Assembly: GCA_039830045.1 (NCBI GenBank)
Contig: CP140044.1
Span: forward strand, 552,220-616,219
DNA from: Buchnera aphidicola (Floraphis choui)
GTDB taxonomy: Bacteria > Pseudomonadota > Gammaproteobacteria > Enterobacterales > Enterobacteriaceae
Reading direction: 5' to 3'
Length of the DNA stretch: 64,000 nucleotides
Positions 37,945-47,681 of the stretch are shown here, one piece after another (position 1 is the first letter of the stretch; the number at the start of each line of letters is the position of its first letter). Below the pieces are notes generated by a model, which saw nothing but the letters and a program-made list of their open reading frames with translations, ran no database searches and was not told the DNA's origin. Position numbers and translations under genes: made by a program.

Positions 37945-39504
37945 TTAATACTCTATATGACAAGAATGTGATTCAGCTATTGCTTGTAATACTGCTTGAG
38001 CTTTATTTTTACTTTCATCTGCTTCAGATTGTGGTATAGAATCTAATACTATCCCAGCTCCAACTTGAACAGTAGCAATATTATTTTCAACATATGCAGA
38101 TCGAATAATAATACACGTATCTAACGATCCTGAAGCAGTAAAATATCCTATAGATCCTCCATAACTTCCTCTTCTTTCTCCTTCTGCACTAGCAATTAAT
38201 TCCATTGCTCGAATTTTCGGGGCACCACTCAATGTTCCCATATTCATACATGCTTGATACGCATGAAATACATCTAAATTAAATTTCAATTTTCCTACTA
38301 CTCTTGAAACTAAATGCATAACATGAGAATATCGATCTACCTTTGTTAAATCAGCTACGTATCGAGTACCTGGGTCACAAATTTTTGCTAAATCATTACG
38401 AGCTAAATCTACCAACATTATATGTTCAGCTAACTCTTTATGATTGGTTCTCATCTCGAGTTCTATCCTACTATCTAAATCTAAATCTAATGATCCATCT
38501 AGTTTCCTTCCTCTAGGTCTAGTTCCTGCAATAGGATAAATTTCAATTTGTCTAGATGAAGTATCATACTTTAAAGCACTTTCTGGAGAAGCTCCAAATA
38601 ATGTAAAATAAGCGTCTTTCATAAAAAACATATACGGACTAGGATTATTCTTTTTTAGAATATCATAGGCTGCTAATGAATCAATACATGGTAAATAATA
38701 ACACCTAGAAGGAACAACTTGAAAAACCTCTCCAATCAATATTGATTTTTGCATATTTTTAATGACGTTAATATATTCCTGATCAGTTTTATTACACATT
38801 AATGTCATTTTCTTAAATTTAATAGGTCTTAATGGAGACAAAGGTTGAGATAGCTGTTTTTTTACTTCTAACAATCTACATCTTAATCTATCTCTTTCAA
38901 ATAAGTCTGAAGAAAATAAACTTGATTGTATACAGCAAGTTTTTTTCTTATGATCCAATACTAGTAATGTTTCAGCTAGATAAAAACAAAAATCAGGACA
39001 GGATTGAGTAGTTTTTAATTTTGGTAAATCTTCAAAACTAGATACTAAATCATATGCAAATAAACCTCCAAAAAACATAGATTTAGAGAATTTATTATTT
39101 TTTACACTGTTTATTAAAAATCTTAGTGAATCTAATACAGACAATGCATGCAATTTTTTATCTTCATCTAAACTTCTAGAAATTAAAGGAAACTCAACTT
39201 TTAAAAAACGACCATCAGATAATATTTTTACTTCTTTTGGTAACAAGGATTTAAAAATAGGAAGCAAACTTATCCCATTTTTCGTTAACGCTTCTAATGT
39301 AACTACTTGATTTAACGCTGAGATTCGCAATGCAGAATCTATAATCATCATACTTTCTACATTATGTCTTTTGTTAATTTCAGCGGATTCTAAAAGTAAC
39401 GTATTATTTTTTTCACGACAAATATGATGAAAAATAGCTGTTGGGTTTGGCTGGTAAAATGCTTCAATTTCTAAAACATCCATTCTCTTAAGATGTTCAT
39501 TCAT
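37945..39504 (-). CDS. trpE: Anthranilate synthase component I
   Basis: It makes anthranilate from chorismate, the first step to tryptophan. The product is 519 residues (E. coli 520). The N-terminal feedback element LLLES is kept with serine at position 40, and NPSPYMFFM, which also lines the tryptophan site, is intact, so the enzyme is probably feedback-sensitive. The catalytic C-terminal blocks IAGTRPRGR, DLARNDL and GGSIGYF are conserved. In many Buchnera trpEG is on a multicopy plasmid; here it lies between zapB and fpr, which are near neighbours in E. coli. Confidence 0.98.
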   Translation of the reverse strand: MNEHLKRMDVLEIEAFYQPNPTAIFHHICREKNNTLLLESAEINKRHNVESMMIIDSALRISALNQVVTLEALTKNGISLLPIFKSLLPKEVKILSDGRFLKVEFPLISRSLDEDKKLHALSVLDSLRFLINSVKNNKFSKSMFFGGLFAYDLVSSFEDLPKLKTTQSCPDFCFYLAETLLVLDHKKKTCCIQSSLFSSDLFERDRLRCRLLEVKKQLSQPLSPLRPIKFKKMTLMCNKTDQEYINVIKNMQKSILIGEVFQVVPSRCYYLPCIDSLAAYDILKKNNPSPYMFFMKDAYFTLFGASPESALKYDTSSRQIEIYPIAGTRPRGRKLDGSLDLDLDSRIELEMRTNHKELAEHIMLVDLARNDLAKICDPGTRYVADLTKVDRYSHVMHLVSRVVGKLKFNLDVFHAYQACMNMGTLSGAPKIRAMELIASAEGERRGSYGGSIGYFTASGSLDTCIIIRSAYVENNIATVQVGAGIVLDSIPQSEADESKNKAQAVLQAIAESHSCHIEY

Positions 39505-40075
39505 GTTATTGATTCCAATTTTACTATATATGTTAAATTTAAAACATAAAAACTACTACGTTACATTTTACTATTAATATAGCCGGTTATATTATTATTG
39601 AAAATAAAAAATTTATTTCAACTAATTGCAACACATAACATTCCATACTATAGAATACACAATATTTATAAACTTTAATAACTTAATGAACTTAATATGT
39701 TAATACATTGTCAATTAAAGTAAATAGTTTTAAATATATATTAAAATATAATTTATTTTAAATTTTAACTAAATATACATAGCTACTATAAATAGTAATA
39801 AAATGTATAGTTTTTTAATAATATAAATAACCTTTATTAATTTTAGCGAATAATTTAAGTAAATTTCAAAATAATTCTAAAATATGCTATCTTATTAAAA
39901 ATACAAAGATATCAATATTTTAATCTTTAATAGCATCTTTAAATAATTAACATTAATTTCAAAAATTCAACTAAATTTTATTATTGTATTAATAATGTAT
40001 ATTTAATTAAAAAATAAATCCTAAACTAAACAATTTTTAAAATTAAAATAGTAGAATATCAGAAGGATATTTAAT
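39505..40075. other. Divergent intergenic region trpE / fpr
   Basis: These 571 bases contain no gene. An 18-bp near-palindrome with a GC core lies at 39576-39593, about 70 bases before trpE. A minus-strand TTGACA (39714-39709) has no acceptable -10 behind it. I find no trp leader peptide with tandem Trp codons, so attenuation of the E. coli type is not evident. Confidence 0.5.
39576..39593. promoter_or_regulatory. GC-core near-palindrome upstream of trpE
   Basis: AATATAGCCGGTTATATT is symmetric except for one G-T opposition in each half. A CCGG core is unusual in this spacer. It does not resemble the E. coli trp operator. It could be an operator-like site or part of a leader structure, and function is unknown. 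Confidence 0.25.
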
Positions 40076-40825
40076 ATGAACGACTGGACTACAGCTAAGA
40101 TAATTAAAATAAAAAAATGGAAAAACAATTTGTTTAGTCTAATTTTAAATGCATCTATTTATCCTTTTATTCCTGGTCAATTTTCCAAATTAGCATACAT
40201 AAAAAAAAATGGAAAAAAAATTCAAAGAGCATACTCGTATGTTAATGCTCCTGAAAACATAAACTTAGAATTTTATATAGTACTCATACCTGAAGGAAAA
40301 CTAACTCCAAAACTATATAACTTATCATATATAGATAAAATAATGATTAAAAAAACATCATCAGGATTTTTTATTTTAAATGAAATTCCATACTGTAAAA
40401 ACTTATGGATGTTCGCTACTGGCACAGGAATTGGACCTTATTTATCTATATTACAACATCAAAATGGAACTAATAAATTTAAAAATATTATATTAGTCTA
40501 TGCAGTTCGATATCGTAATGATTTAGTATATCTTCCTTTAATAAACAACTTAAAACAACAATATAATGGACAATTGCATGTACAAATTATTATTAGTAAA
40601 GAAACAACTAATTTCTCACTATATGGAAGAATTCCTAAGCTATTAGAAAATAACTCGTTAGAAAATAAATTAGGATTTAAAATTAATAAAAATACATGTC
40701 ATGTTATGTTATGTGGAAATCCTAAAATGATAAAAGATACAAAAAACTTTCTTATAGAAAAAAGAAATATGAAAAAAAACCTCAGAAGTAATCCCGGCCA
40801 AATTACTAGTGAAACTTATTGGTAA
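40076..40825 (+). CDS. fpr: Ferredoxin/flavodoxin-NADP(+) reductase
   Basis: This FAD enzyme moves electrons between NADPH and ferredoxin or flavodoxin. The product is 249 residues (E. coli 248). The FAD motif is RAYSYVNAP, the NADP-binding motif is ATGTGIGPYLSI, and the C-terminal stretch ends in an aromatic Tyr-Trp as in E. coli Fpr. AGAAGGA precedes the ATG. It could supply reducing power to the Isc ferredoxin encoded at 61.0 kb. Confidence 0.97.
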   Translation: MNDWTTAKIIKIKKWKNNLFSLILNASIYPFIPGQFSKLAYIKKNGKKIQRAYSYVNAPENINLEFYIVLIPEGKLTPKLYNLSYIDKIMIKKTSSGFFILNEIPYCKNLWMFATGTGIGPYLSILQHQNGTNKFKNIILVYAVRYRNDLVYLPLINNLKQQYNGQLHVQIIISKETTNFSLYGRIPKLLENNSLENKLGFKINKNTCHVMLCGNPKMIKDTKNFLIEKRNMKKNLRSNPGQITSETYW

Positions 40826-41143
40826 TAACACGATATTATCACTAAAAAACTAAGTAAATTATTTTAAAATTAATAATATTATTAATATTACCTATATAAA
40901 ATTTTTATTAATATTGTTTTATAATAAAAAACCAATAATAAATATTATAAGTATGATTATTAGCGTATTATAATTTAAATAAAAGAAACATACCAAAAAT
41001 GATAACGTCAATCAAAAAACATTAGAAATTAAACCATATGATACACGTACATTAATTAATCATAATCAATTTAAAAATATTATTAAAATTCATTTTAAAC
41101 TCCTATATATTTAATTATATCAGTTAATTTGTGAATACACTCA
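40826..41143. other. Intergenic region fpr-coaD
   Basis: These 318 bases hold only a very short open frame near 41000 and no RNA gene. Nothing recognisable is present. Confidence 0.5.
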
Positions 41144-41641
41144 ATGGAAATAAAAGTAATTTATCCTGGAACATTTGATCCAATTACATACGGACACCTA
41201 GATATTATAGCTAAAATAGAAAAAATATTCAATTTTATCGTAATTGCAATTTTTGAAAATATTGAAAAAAAACCATTATTTAATATAAAAACACGTATTA
41301 AATTAGTAAAAAACACCACTAAAAAATTTAAAAATATTAAAAAAATTATTAGTTTTAATAATTTATTAGTTCATACTGCTCAATTCGAAAAAATAAATTA
41401 TATAATTAGAGGCATCCGAACTAGTTTAGATTTTGAAAATGAACTCAATATGTTTAACATAAATAAAAAGCTATATCCAAAACTAGAAAACATTTTATTT
41501 TTTCCGTCTCCACAATATTCTTGTATTTCTTCATCATTAATAAAAGAAATAGCTAAATATGGAGGAAGCGTAAATAACTATGTTCCAAACTTAGTGCGCT
41601 TTGCTTTACTAAAAAAATATAAAAACATAAAACGTTATTAA
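41144..41641 (+). CDS. coaD: Phosphopantetheine adenylyltransferase
   Basis: It converts 4'-phosphopantetheine to dephospho-CoA, the penultimate CoA step. The product is 165 residues (E. coli 159). The nucleotidyltransferase motif TxGH is in FDPITYGHLDI near the N-terminus, IIRGIRTSLDFENE is the central block, and the ISSSLIKE motif is near the C-terminus. No good ribosome site precedes the ATG. It is convergent with the orphan gene, and a strong hairpin lies between them. Confidence 0.95.
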   Translation: MEIKVIYPGTFDPITYGHLDIIAKIEKIFNFIVIAIFENIEKKPLFNIKTRIKLVKNTTKKFKNIKKIISFNNLLVHTAQFEKINYIIRGIRTSLDFENELNMFNINKKLYPKLENILFFPSPQYSCISSSLIKEIAKYGGSVNNYVPNLVRFALLKKYKNIKRY

Positions 41642-41691
41642 TTCGAATTAACATATGTAAAATTAATAACAATTTAATATTAAATTAAAAA

Positions 41692-41725
41692 TGAAGTATA
41701 TAAATAATGAAATTTATATACTTCA
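41692..41725. terminator. Bidirectional terminator between coaD and the orphan gene
   Basis: Perfect 14-base arms, 41692-41705 and 41712-41725, close a 6-base loop. On the minus strand the stem is followed by a T-rich tract, so it fits best as the terminator of the orphan gene (stop at 41803). It can also stop coaD read-through. Confidence 0.55.
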
Positions 41726-41802
41726 ATAATTATGCGGCTTATTGATAAAACAATAATGATTACTTACATACCCAAATACTTGTTTAACAAACAAAACTAA
41801 TT

Positions 41803-42990
41803 TTACATTAAAAAGTATGCATATTCTATATTTGGAGCATGGTCTTTAGAAAGAATCATTGATGTTTGTACTCCAAATGAATCATATGTATTACCATCTA
41901 GTTTATAGCTAGAATCTAACTGTGACTTACTAGTAGCAACTAACTGAAATGTTCCATTATTTAACTCATCTACAACATAAGAAACATTCATATCTTTCAA
42001 CTTCAAATCAGCTAATTCTGGACGTTCGGAAAATAACTCAATATATGGTTGAGAAAATAAATCAAGATGAGAATATGAAGAAATTAACTGTCTTGATTCT
42101 AAATTAGGTATCGCATATTTAAAACTAGTTAACATATCCTCTGGAGAACGTTTAGAAATTTTTTGTCCATTAACCTGTAATACAGAATTTTCTCCTTCAA
42201 AAAGAAAACTATCATTTAACTTTACAGTCTTACTTAACTCATTAAAATGATTTTGAAATTTCTGACCTACAGATGTATGAAATTTATCACCGTTCGTTTT
42301 TAAAGTAAACCAATAAGGTTTTTTTAAATCCTTATCTTCAATTGCTTGTTCACTTGTCTGAATAGCATTATCTGTTGATATTATATTATTAGATTTAATT
42401 TCAGTATTATTGTGATCTGAACTAGAGGTAATACTGTCGTAAAATCCAGTAACCGTAGATATTACACTTTTACCAAAATCAACAGAAGCATCAAATACAG
42501 ATTTTCCTGTATCTTTTATGAATTTAATAGTTGCATTAAAAACTCGCTCTCCAGTATCATATATCGATACACAAGTATCTGATACTGTACTCAGTAACGC
42601 ATCAAAAAAATGTGTTATAGGAGTAAAATTAAAATTTAATGCCTCTGGAAGAGTAAACTCTGGTGTTACATTTTTAAAAAAAGTATAAACAGGTATAAAA
42701 AACGAAGCAAAACCTTTCAATTTTTCTATTTTATTCGAATCCTCATCTGTTAATGAGTAATTATCCATTACAGCGGGATCCATTGAAAAATCTATAGTTT
42801 GATCGTCAGGAAAAACAGGATACACAACATTTAATTTATCTTGAAAAGAGAAAACTTGTACCATATGACTCGATTCAGGAGTAGAATAAATGTCATTATC
42901 TTGATTTTTTTCTATTGAAGTACCTTGAGGGAGTGTGCTTTTATTCACATCTGAAAGTTGTATACCATCTACAACTGAAATTGATGACAT
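41803..42990 (-). CDS. Orphan protein of unknown function, 395 residues
   Basis: I do not recognise this protein. AGAGGA lies nine bases before the ATG, and a candidate promoter and a terminator bracket it, so it looks like a functional single-gene unit. It has no signal peptide and no convincing membrane segment. The middle (about 128-186) contains amphipathic near-repeats: DTGERVFNA at 145, DTGKSVFDA at 160, and a weaker FGKSVIST at 172. Two compact regions flank a Ser/Asp/Asn-rich linker at about 186-222. The composition is odd for this genome: rich in Ser, Asp, Thr and Phe, poor in Lys, and less AT-rich than the spacers, with a base composition more like rho or ilvD. That suggests selection on its sequence. 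Buchnera has a few named orphan genes (yba series); I cannot tell whether this is one. Confidence 0.85.
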   Translation of the reverse strand: MSSISVVDGIQLSDVNKSTLPQGTSIEKNQDNDIYSTPESSHMVQVFSFQDKLNVVYPVFPDDQTIDFSMDPAVMDNYSLTDEDSNKIEKLKGFASFFIPVYTFFKNVTPEFTLPEALNFNFTPITHFFDALLSTVSDTCVSIYDTGERVFNATIKFIKDTGKSVFDASVDFGKSVISTVTGFYDSITSSSDHNNTEIKSNNIISTDNAIQTSEQAIEDKDLKKPYWFTLKTNGDKFHTSVGQKFQNHFNELSKTVKLNDSFLFEGENSVLQVNGQKISKRSPEDMLTSFKYAIPNLESRQLISSYSHLDLFSQPYIELFSERPELADLKLKDMNVSYVVDELNNGTFQLVATSKSQLDSSYKLDGNTYDSFGVQTSMILSKDHAPNIEYAYFLM

Positions 42991-43702
42991 AATATTACGT
43001 CCTCTTTTTTTTATTAATTCTTTTTACTTTAATTTAACTTTTTAGTCAAGTTTTGTATAACATTTTACAAAAAATATTTTTAACATTTCAAAAACAATTA
43101 ACTATTATAAATATAACATATCTTATTTTCATCCACTAAGTTAGTGACATTTAATACTATTATTAAAAATAAAACAATATTATTAATTATATTTTTAATG
43201 CTATTATTAACAATTTATAATTTCATTATAACCAATTTAAAATATCTATATAAATTAAATTCACTTTAAAAAGAGTTAAAATCTATATTTTTAATCTTAA
43301 CATCTTTCATAAATTATAACATCAAATATTATTTATTATAAATTTATTCTTCAATCTGTCTAATTTAGTTCGTTTTTAAAATATATCTTAGTATATATTA
43401 GATTTTTTCTAACATAAAACTTTTAATATCATTAATATTATAATAAAAGTTAAACAATAATTTTAAAAATTTAAATTAATTAAATCAATTTAACTATTCT
43501 TTTCGAATTAAATATTTTAAAAAAGATACAAATATTTCTACAATATTCTAACATGTAATTATTATATAAAACATTTTTAAAATATTTGATCATTTCGAAA
43601 CTTTAAACAAATATTTAAATGTTATAATATTTATCCAAAATTACATAATGATAAAACATATTTTATAAAAATAGTTAATTAATTAATTAACTAATTAATT
43701 AA
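42991..43702. other. Gene-free region between pitA and the orphan gene
   Basis: These 712 bases are almost pure A+T. Apart from a candidate promoter for the orphan gene and the hairpin overlapping the pitA stop codon, no frame or RNA is recognisable. It may be the site of a lost gene. Confidence 0.5.
43021..43049 (-). promoter_or_regulatory. Candidate promoter of the orphan gene
   Basis: On the minus strand TTGACT (43049-43044) is followed after 17 bases by TAAAAA (43026-43021). It lies about 30 bases before the ATG at 42990. The -10 is weak, so this is tentative. Confidence 0.35.
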
Positions 43703-43706
43703 TTAA
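43675..43706 (-). terminator. TTAA-repeat hairpin at the end of pitA
   Basis: Fifteen-base complementary arms (43675-43689 and 43692-43706) are built from TTAA/AATT repeats around a 2-base loop. The hairpin overlaps the pitA stop codon. On the minus strand it is followed by CTATTTTTATAAAA, so it may act as a terminator. The simple-repeat nature lowers confidence. Confidence 0.4.
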
Positions 43707-45187
43707 AACAATGTTAAACTAATCCAGTACAAAATACTAGATAACAAAATAGAAACAGGAAAAGTCAATATCCAAGAAGTAATTATATTTTTTATAGTAC
43801 TAGTTTGTATTCCATATCCATCAATTAATACAGATCCAGCTATAGAAGATGAAACAATATGAGTTGTTGATACTGGAATTCCCGTATAACTTGCTGTACC
43901 TATAGAAATAGCAGATGTTAATTGAGATGATATAGCTTGTGCATATGTCATGTCTTGTTTTCCAATTTTTTCTCCAAACGTAATTGTTATTCTTTTCCAT
44001 CCTATTACAGTACCAATAGATAATGATAATGCTACTAATGTAATAATCCATATAGGTGCATATTCAATAGTATGTAATAAACTTTCTTTTAAATTATTTA
44101 AAAAAATTTTATCATCAGACTGAATGGAAGAGTATTGATTAATTATTTCTATAAATTCAGTAATATAAAGTAACGATTGACGCAATATATAACGTTGATC
44201 AACATTTAATTCTTTATAATCAAGTGCATTTTTTAACAATTTACATGAATTATGAAAAATACTTAATATTTTTTCTTCAGGAGATGCTGAAAACAATACT
44301 AAATTTGAATTTTTTATATGAGTAGTCATTGTGTCTAAACTAACTTTTAAATTTAATTTATTATGAATATAATATTTTTCTAAATCAAAAATAGAATTCC
44401 TAGTTTTCTCAATATCATTTTGTGACGCATTTAAATTGACAAAATATCCTGATGGAGAAATGCATATTAACACTAACATAATCAATCCAATTCCTTTTTG
44501 ACCATCATTTGCTCCATGCGAATAACTCACACCAATAGAGGATAAAATTAATATAATTTTAATTAAAAATGGAGGACTAATATTTTTAGTACATTTTTCA
44601 TAATTTTTTGGAGTAATATCAAGATAATAATTTTTTCGATTAATCTTACAAAAATACTTTAAAACAAGAACTAACGTACCAGCTACTATTAACCCTAATA
44701 TAGGAGAAATAATTAAAGATAAAAATACGTTTGATAACTTATTTACATTAAAAATGTCTATTAAAGATAAGTGATTACTTATAGCATAAGTAATATTAAT
44801 TCCAATAATAGTTCCAATTAATGTATGAGAACTAGAAATTGGTAAGTAGAGCAACCATGTACATAAGTTCCATAAAATAGCAGCAAATAACATAGAAAAA
44901 ATAGCTTTTAAACCGTATGAAGAATCAATATTAAGCAATAAATCAATTGAAAGAAGGTGTACAATTGTATAAGCTACACTCAGCCCTCCAAATACCACTC
45001 CTAAAAAGTTAAATATCCCAGAAATTATCACTGCTAATTCTGAGCTAAGTGCATGAGTATAAATTACAGTGGCTATGGCATTAGCAGAATCATGAAAACC
45101 ATTAATTACTTCATATAACAAAATTATTGAAAAGGCAAAAATAGCTAACATACTATCATAATCAAAATGCGAAAAAAAATATGGCAT
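43703..45187 (-). CDS. pitA: Low-affinity inorganic phosphate transporter PitA
   Basis: This proton-coupled phosphate/metal-phosphate carrier of the PiT family has 494 residues (E. coli 499). It has many membrane helices in two inverted halves. The duplicated PiT signatures are GFHDSANAIATVIY near residue 30 and the C-terminal SYTGIPVSTTHIVSSS; SHGANDGQKGIGL lies in the middle. A hydrophilic cytoplasmic loop at about 250-360 is the least conserved part. The stop codon lies in a TTAA-repeat hairpin. Confidence 0.94.
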   Translation of the reverse strand: MPYFFSHFDYDSMLAIFAFSIILLYEVINGFHDSANAIATVIYTHALSSELAVIISGIFNFLGVVFGGLSVAYTIVHLLSIDLLLNIDSSYGLKAIFSMLFAAILWNLCTWLLYLPISSSHTLIGTIIGINITYAISNHLSLIDIFNVNKLSNVFLSLIISPILGLIVAGTLVLVLKYFCKINRKNYYLDITPKNYEKCTKNISPPFLIKIILILSSIGVSYSHGANDGQKGIGLIMLVLICISPSGYFVNLNASQNDIEKTRNSIFDLEKYYIHNKLNLKVSLDTMTTHIKNSNLVLFSASPEEKILSIFHNSCKLLKNALDYKELNVDQRYILRQSLLYITEFIEIINQYSSIQSDDKIFLNNLKESLLHTIEYAPIWIITLVALSLSIGTVIGWKRITITFGEKIGKQDMTYAQAISSQLTSAISIGTASYTGIPVSTTHIVSSSIAGSVLIDGYGIQTSTIKNIITSWILTFPVSILLSSILYWISLTLF

Positions 45188-45387
45188 AATCTTTAAACCA
45201 TTTTAAAGATATAAACTCAATTCATTATCTGTGAAAAAGATAGATTAAGAAAGATATAACACATGCAATTATTATAAAATTTTATTTTAGATAAAATTAT
45301 CGAAATATTAATCAATTAATTATTAATTCAAAAATTTTTATAATTCTTCAAAAAAGACAATATAAAACTAGAATAATATTTTAATAT

Positions 45388-46677
45388 CTATTTCATATTA
45401 ACTTTATAAGTTATTCTATTTAGTTTAATTGCTAATACCATTCCAATACATAAAGCAATAATTATAAACACTGAAATTCCTATCCATCCGTTTATTACCC
45501 AAAAAATTCCACTTATCGTGCCTAAAACACTAGATCCTAAATAATATGAGAATAAATAAATAGATGAAACATAACATCGATTATTGTTTGCTTGTTGACC
45601 AATCCACGTACTAGTAACCGAATGTGCTGCAAAAAATCCAGCTGAAAATAAGAATAAACCCAAAAAAATTAAAACTATTTCATTCCATTGGGAAATACAA
45701 AGACCTAAAATCATCATCGTTAAAGATGTTATTAATACGATACCTTTTCCATATTTTTCAACAAGCATGCCTGCTTTAGGAGAACTGTATACGCCTATTA
45801 AATAAATAATTGATAAAATACTAATAGTTTTTTGATGCAATAAAAACGGTTTGGATAATAATCTATATCCAATATAGTTAAAAACTGTAATAAAACTCCC
45901 CATCAAAAAAAATCCCATTAAAAATAATTTAGACAAAACAGGATGCTTCCATTGCAATAAAAAATGCATAAAAATTTTTCTAGGATGTAAAGAAACTGAA
46001 TGAAAATTATTAGAATGTGGCAAAAAAATCAAAAATAATACTGAAAAAATAAAAGCTAAAACACTAATCCATTCTAATACTAATTGCCATGAAATACTTT
46101 CTGCTAGGACACTACTAAATAACCTACCACAAAAGCCGCCAATAGTATTACCACTAATATACAATCCCATGGAAAGCGATAAAGTACTAGGATGAATTTC
46201 TTCACTTAGATACGTCATAGCTACTGCTGCTACACCACTTAACGCCAATCCTGTAAGTGCTCGCATGAATATAATGTGTTCCCAACTAGTCATTTTCGAA
46301 CAACAAAAAGTAAACAAAGCTGCTAAAAATAAAGAGCTTGACATGACCTTTTTTCTTCCTATTTTATCTGATAATGGACCTGTAAATAACATTCCCATTG
46401 CCATCATAGCAGTAGAAGAAGATAACGATAAGCTACTTTCCGCAGGACTTAAAGAAAAATTTTTTGAAAATAAAAATAGAATGGGTTGAACACAATATAA
46501 AATAGAAAACGTTGAAAAACCCGCTAAAAACAAAGAAATTGTTACCACTAAAAATTTTTTTGTACCTTTTTTTACATAATGTTTACTATTATTTGTATTC
46601 TCTTTAATTTTTAAATTTTTACACTTATGAATATAATATTGGTCTTGCAAAACTAGCTTCTTATTCAAAAAATTCAA
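45388..46677 (-). CDS. MFS transporter, YnfM-like (TTG start)
   Basis: This is a 12-helix major facilitator of 429 residues with unknown substrate. The family loop motif is GPLSDKIGRKKVM between helices 2 and 3, and RALTGLALSGVAAVAMTYLSEE is characteristic of the YnfM group. The start is most likely TTG at 46677: AAGGG lies seven bases upstream and there is no ATG before the first helix. The first 40 residues form a basic cytoplasmic tail. Few transporters are kept in Buchnera, so this one may export or import an exchanged metabolite. Confidence 0.85.
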   Translation of the reverse strand: MNFLNKKLVLQDQYYIHKCKNLKIKENTNNSKHYVKKGTKKFLVVTISLFLAGFSTFSILYCVQPILFLFSKNFSLSPAESSLSLSSSTAMMAMGMLFTGPLSDKIGRKKVMSSSLFLAALFTFCCSKMTSWEHIIFMRALTGLALSGVAAVAMTYLSEEIHPSTLSLSMGLYISGNTIGGFCGRLFSSVLAESISWQLVLEWISVLAFIFSVLFLIFLPHSNNFHSVSLHPRKIFMHFLLQWKHPVLSKLFLMGFFLMGSFITVFNYIGYRLLSKPFLLHQKTISILSIIYLIGVYSSPKAGMLVEKYGKGIVLITSLTMMILGLCISQWNEIVLIFLGLFLFSAGFFAAHSVTSTWIGQQANNNRCYVSSIYLFSYYLGSSVLGTISGIFWVINGWIGISVFIIIALCIGMVLAIKLNRITYKVNMK

Positions 46678-46871
46678 AATATATCCCTTTTTTTAAGAAT
46701 ACAATTTTAAACTAAATGTTCTAAAATATATTTAAAATACTATATAGTAATAAAAAGTTTTACTATATAAGAGATTTTTATTAAATATTAACAATACTTT
46801 ATTAAAAACACTTCTACTAATAACAAAACACATAATGTCTAATAGATATACATAAAAACCATATAATTATG

Positions 46872-47681
46872 TTATAAGTAAAAACATCCATCGTAAATAT
46901 GTGTGGCTGAACCTATCATGTATAATTTTTCTAAATTACCATTCCAATTAATTTGTAATTTTCCACCTAATAAATCAACCTGAACTTCATTTAATAACAT
47001 ATTCTGTTTAATTCCAACTGCAACAGAAGCACATGCACCACTACCACATGAACGTGTTTCTCCCACTCCTCTCTCATACACTCGAAGAGCAATATGTTTC
47101 TTCGATATAATTTCCATAAAACTAACATTGACTCCCTCAGGAAATAATTTATGAGTACTTAAAATAGATCCAACTTCTCTTACTGGATAATTTTTTATAT
47201 CTTTTTCAATTATAACGCAATGAGGATTACCCATCGATACTACATAATAATTTATAATTTTTCCTAAAACCAATGTAGAATAATATTTTTTAGTATCACA
47301 ACTTAAATAAGGAACATATTTTGGATTAAAATTAGGAACACCCATATCTACACAAATATCTTTATTTTTCAATACATATAAAATAATTATTCTATTTACA
47401 GTACTAATATTAATTATTTTTTTCTTAGTAATTCCTTTCAATATTAAAAATAAAGCTAAACACCTAGCGCCATTACCACATTGTGATACCTCATCTCCAC
47501 TGGCATTAAAAATCCGGTAATGAAAATCCACATCTTTTCTTTTAGGTGATTCTAACAATAATAATTGATCAAAACCAATTCCTGTATACCGATTTGACAA
47601 ACACTTTATAAACGTTGATGTAATAACAAAATTACCTTTAATATTATTTAAAACTATAAAATCATTTTCTAAACCATGCAT
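46872..47681 (-). CDS. dapF: Diaminopimelate epimerase
   Basis: It interconverts LL- and meso-diaminopimelate for lysine and peptidoglycan. The product is 269 residues from the ATG at 47681 (E. coli 274). Both catalytic cysteines are present, in QCGNGARC and in TRSCGSGACAS. The five codons upstream of the ATG (ATA TAT TTT TCT AAG) still encode IYFSK, matching the E. coli start MQFSK, so the ancestral start was at 47696 and is now ATA. Translation from the internal ATG would remove part of the first strand. No Shine-Dalgarno is visible for either. Confidence 0.94.
   Translation of the reverse strand: MHGLENDFIVLNNIKGNFVITSTFIKCLSNRYTGIGFDQLLLLESPKRKDVDFHYRIFNASGDEVSQCGNGARCLALFLILKGITKKKIINISTVNRIIILYVLKNKDICVDMGVPNFNPKYVPYLSCDTKKYYSTLVLGKIINYYVVSMGNPHCVIIEKDIKNYPVREVGSILSTHKLFPEGVNVSFMEIISKKHIALRVYERGVGETRSCGSGACASVAVGIKQNMLLNEVQVDLLGGKLQINWNGNLEKLYMIGSATHIYDGCFYL

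Noticed and set aside
43821..44051. Tyr/Ile-rich 76-residue frame overlapping pitA on the same strand
   Set aside because: It is an alternative frame of the conserved PitA C-terminal signature with no start signal; composition is only that of AT-rich sequence.
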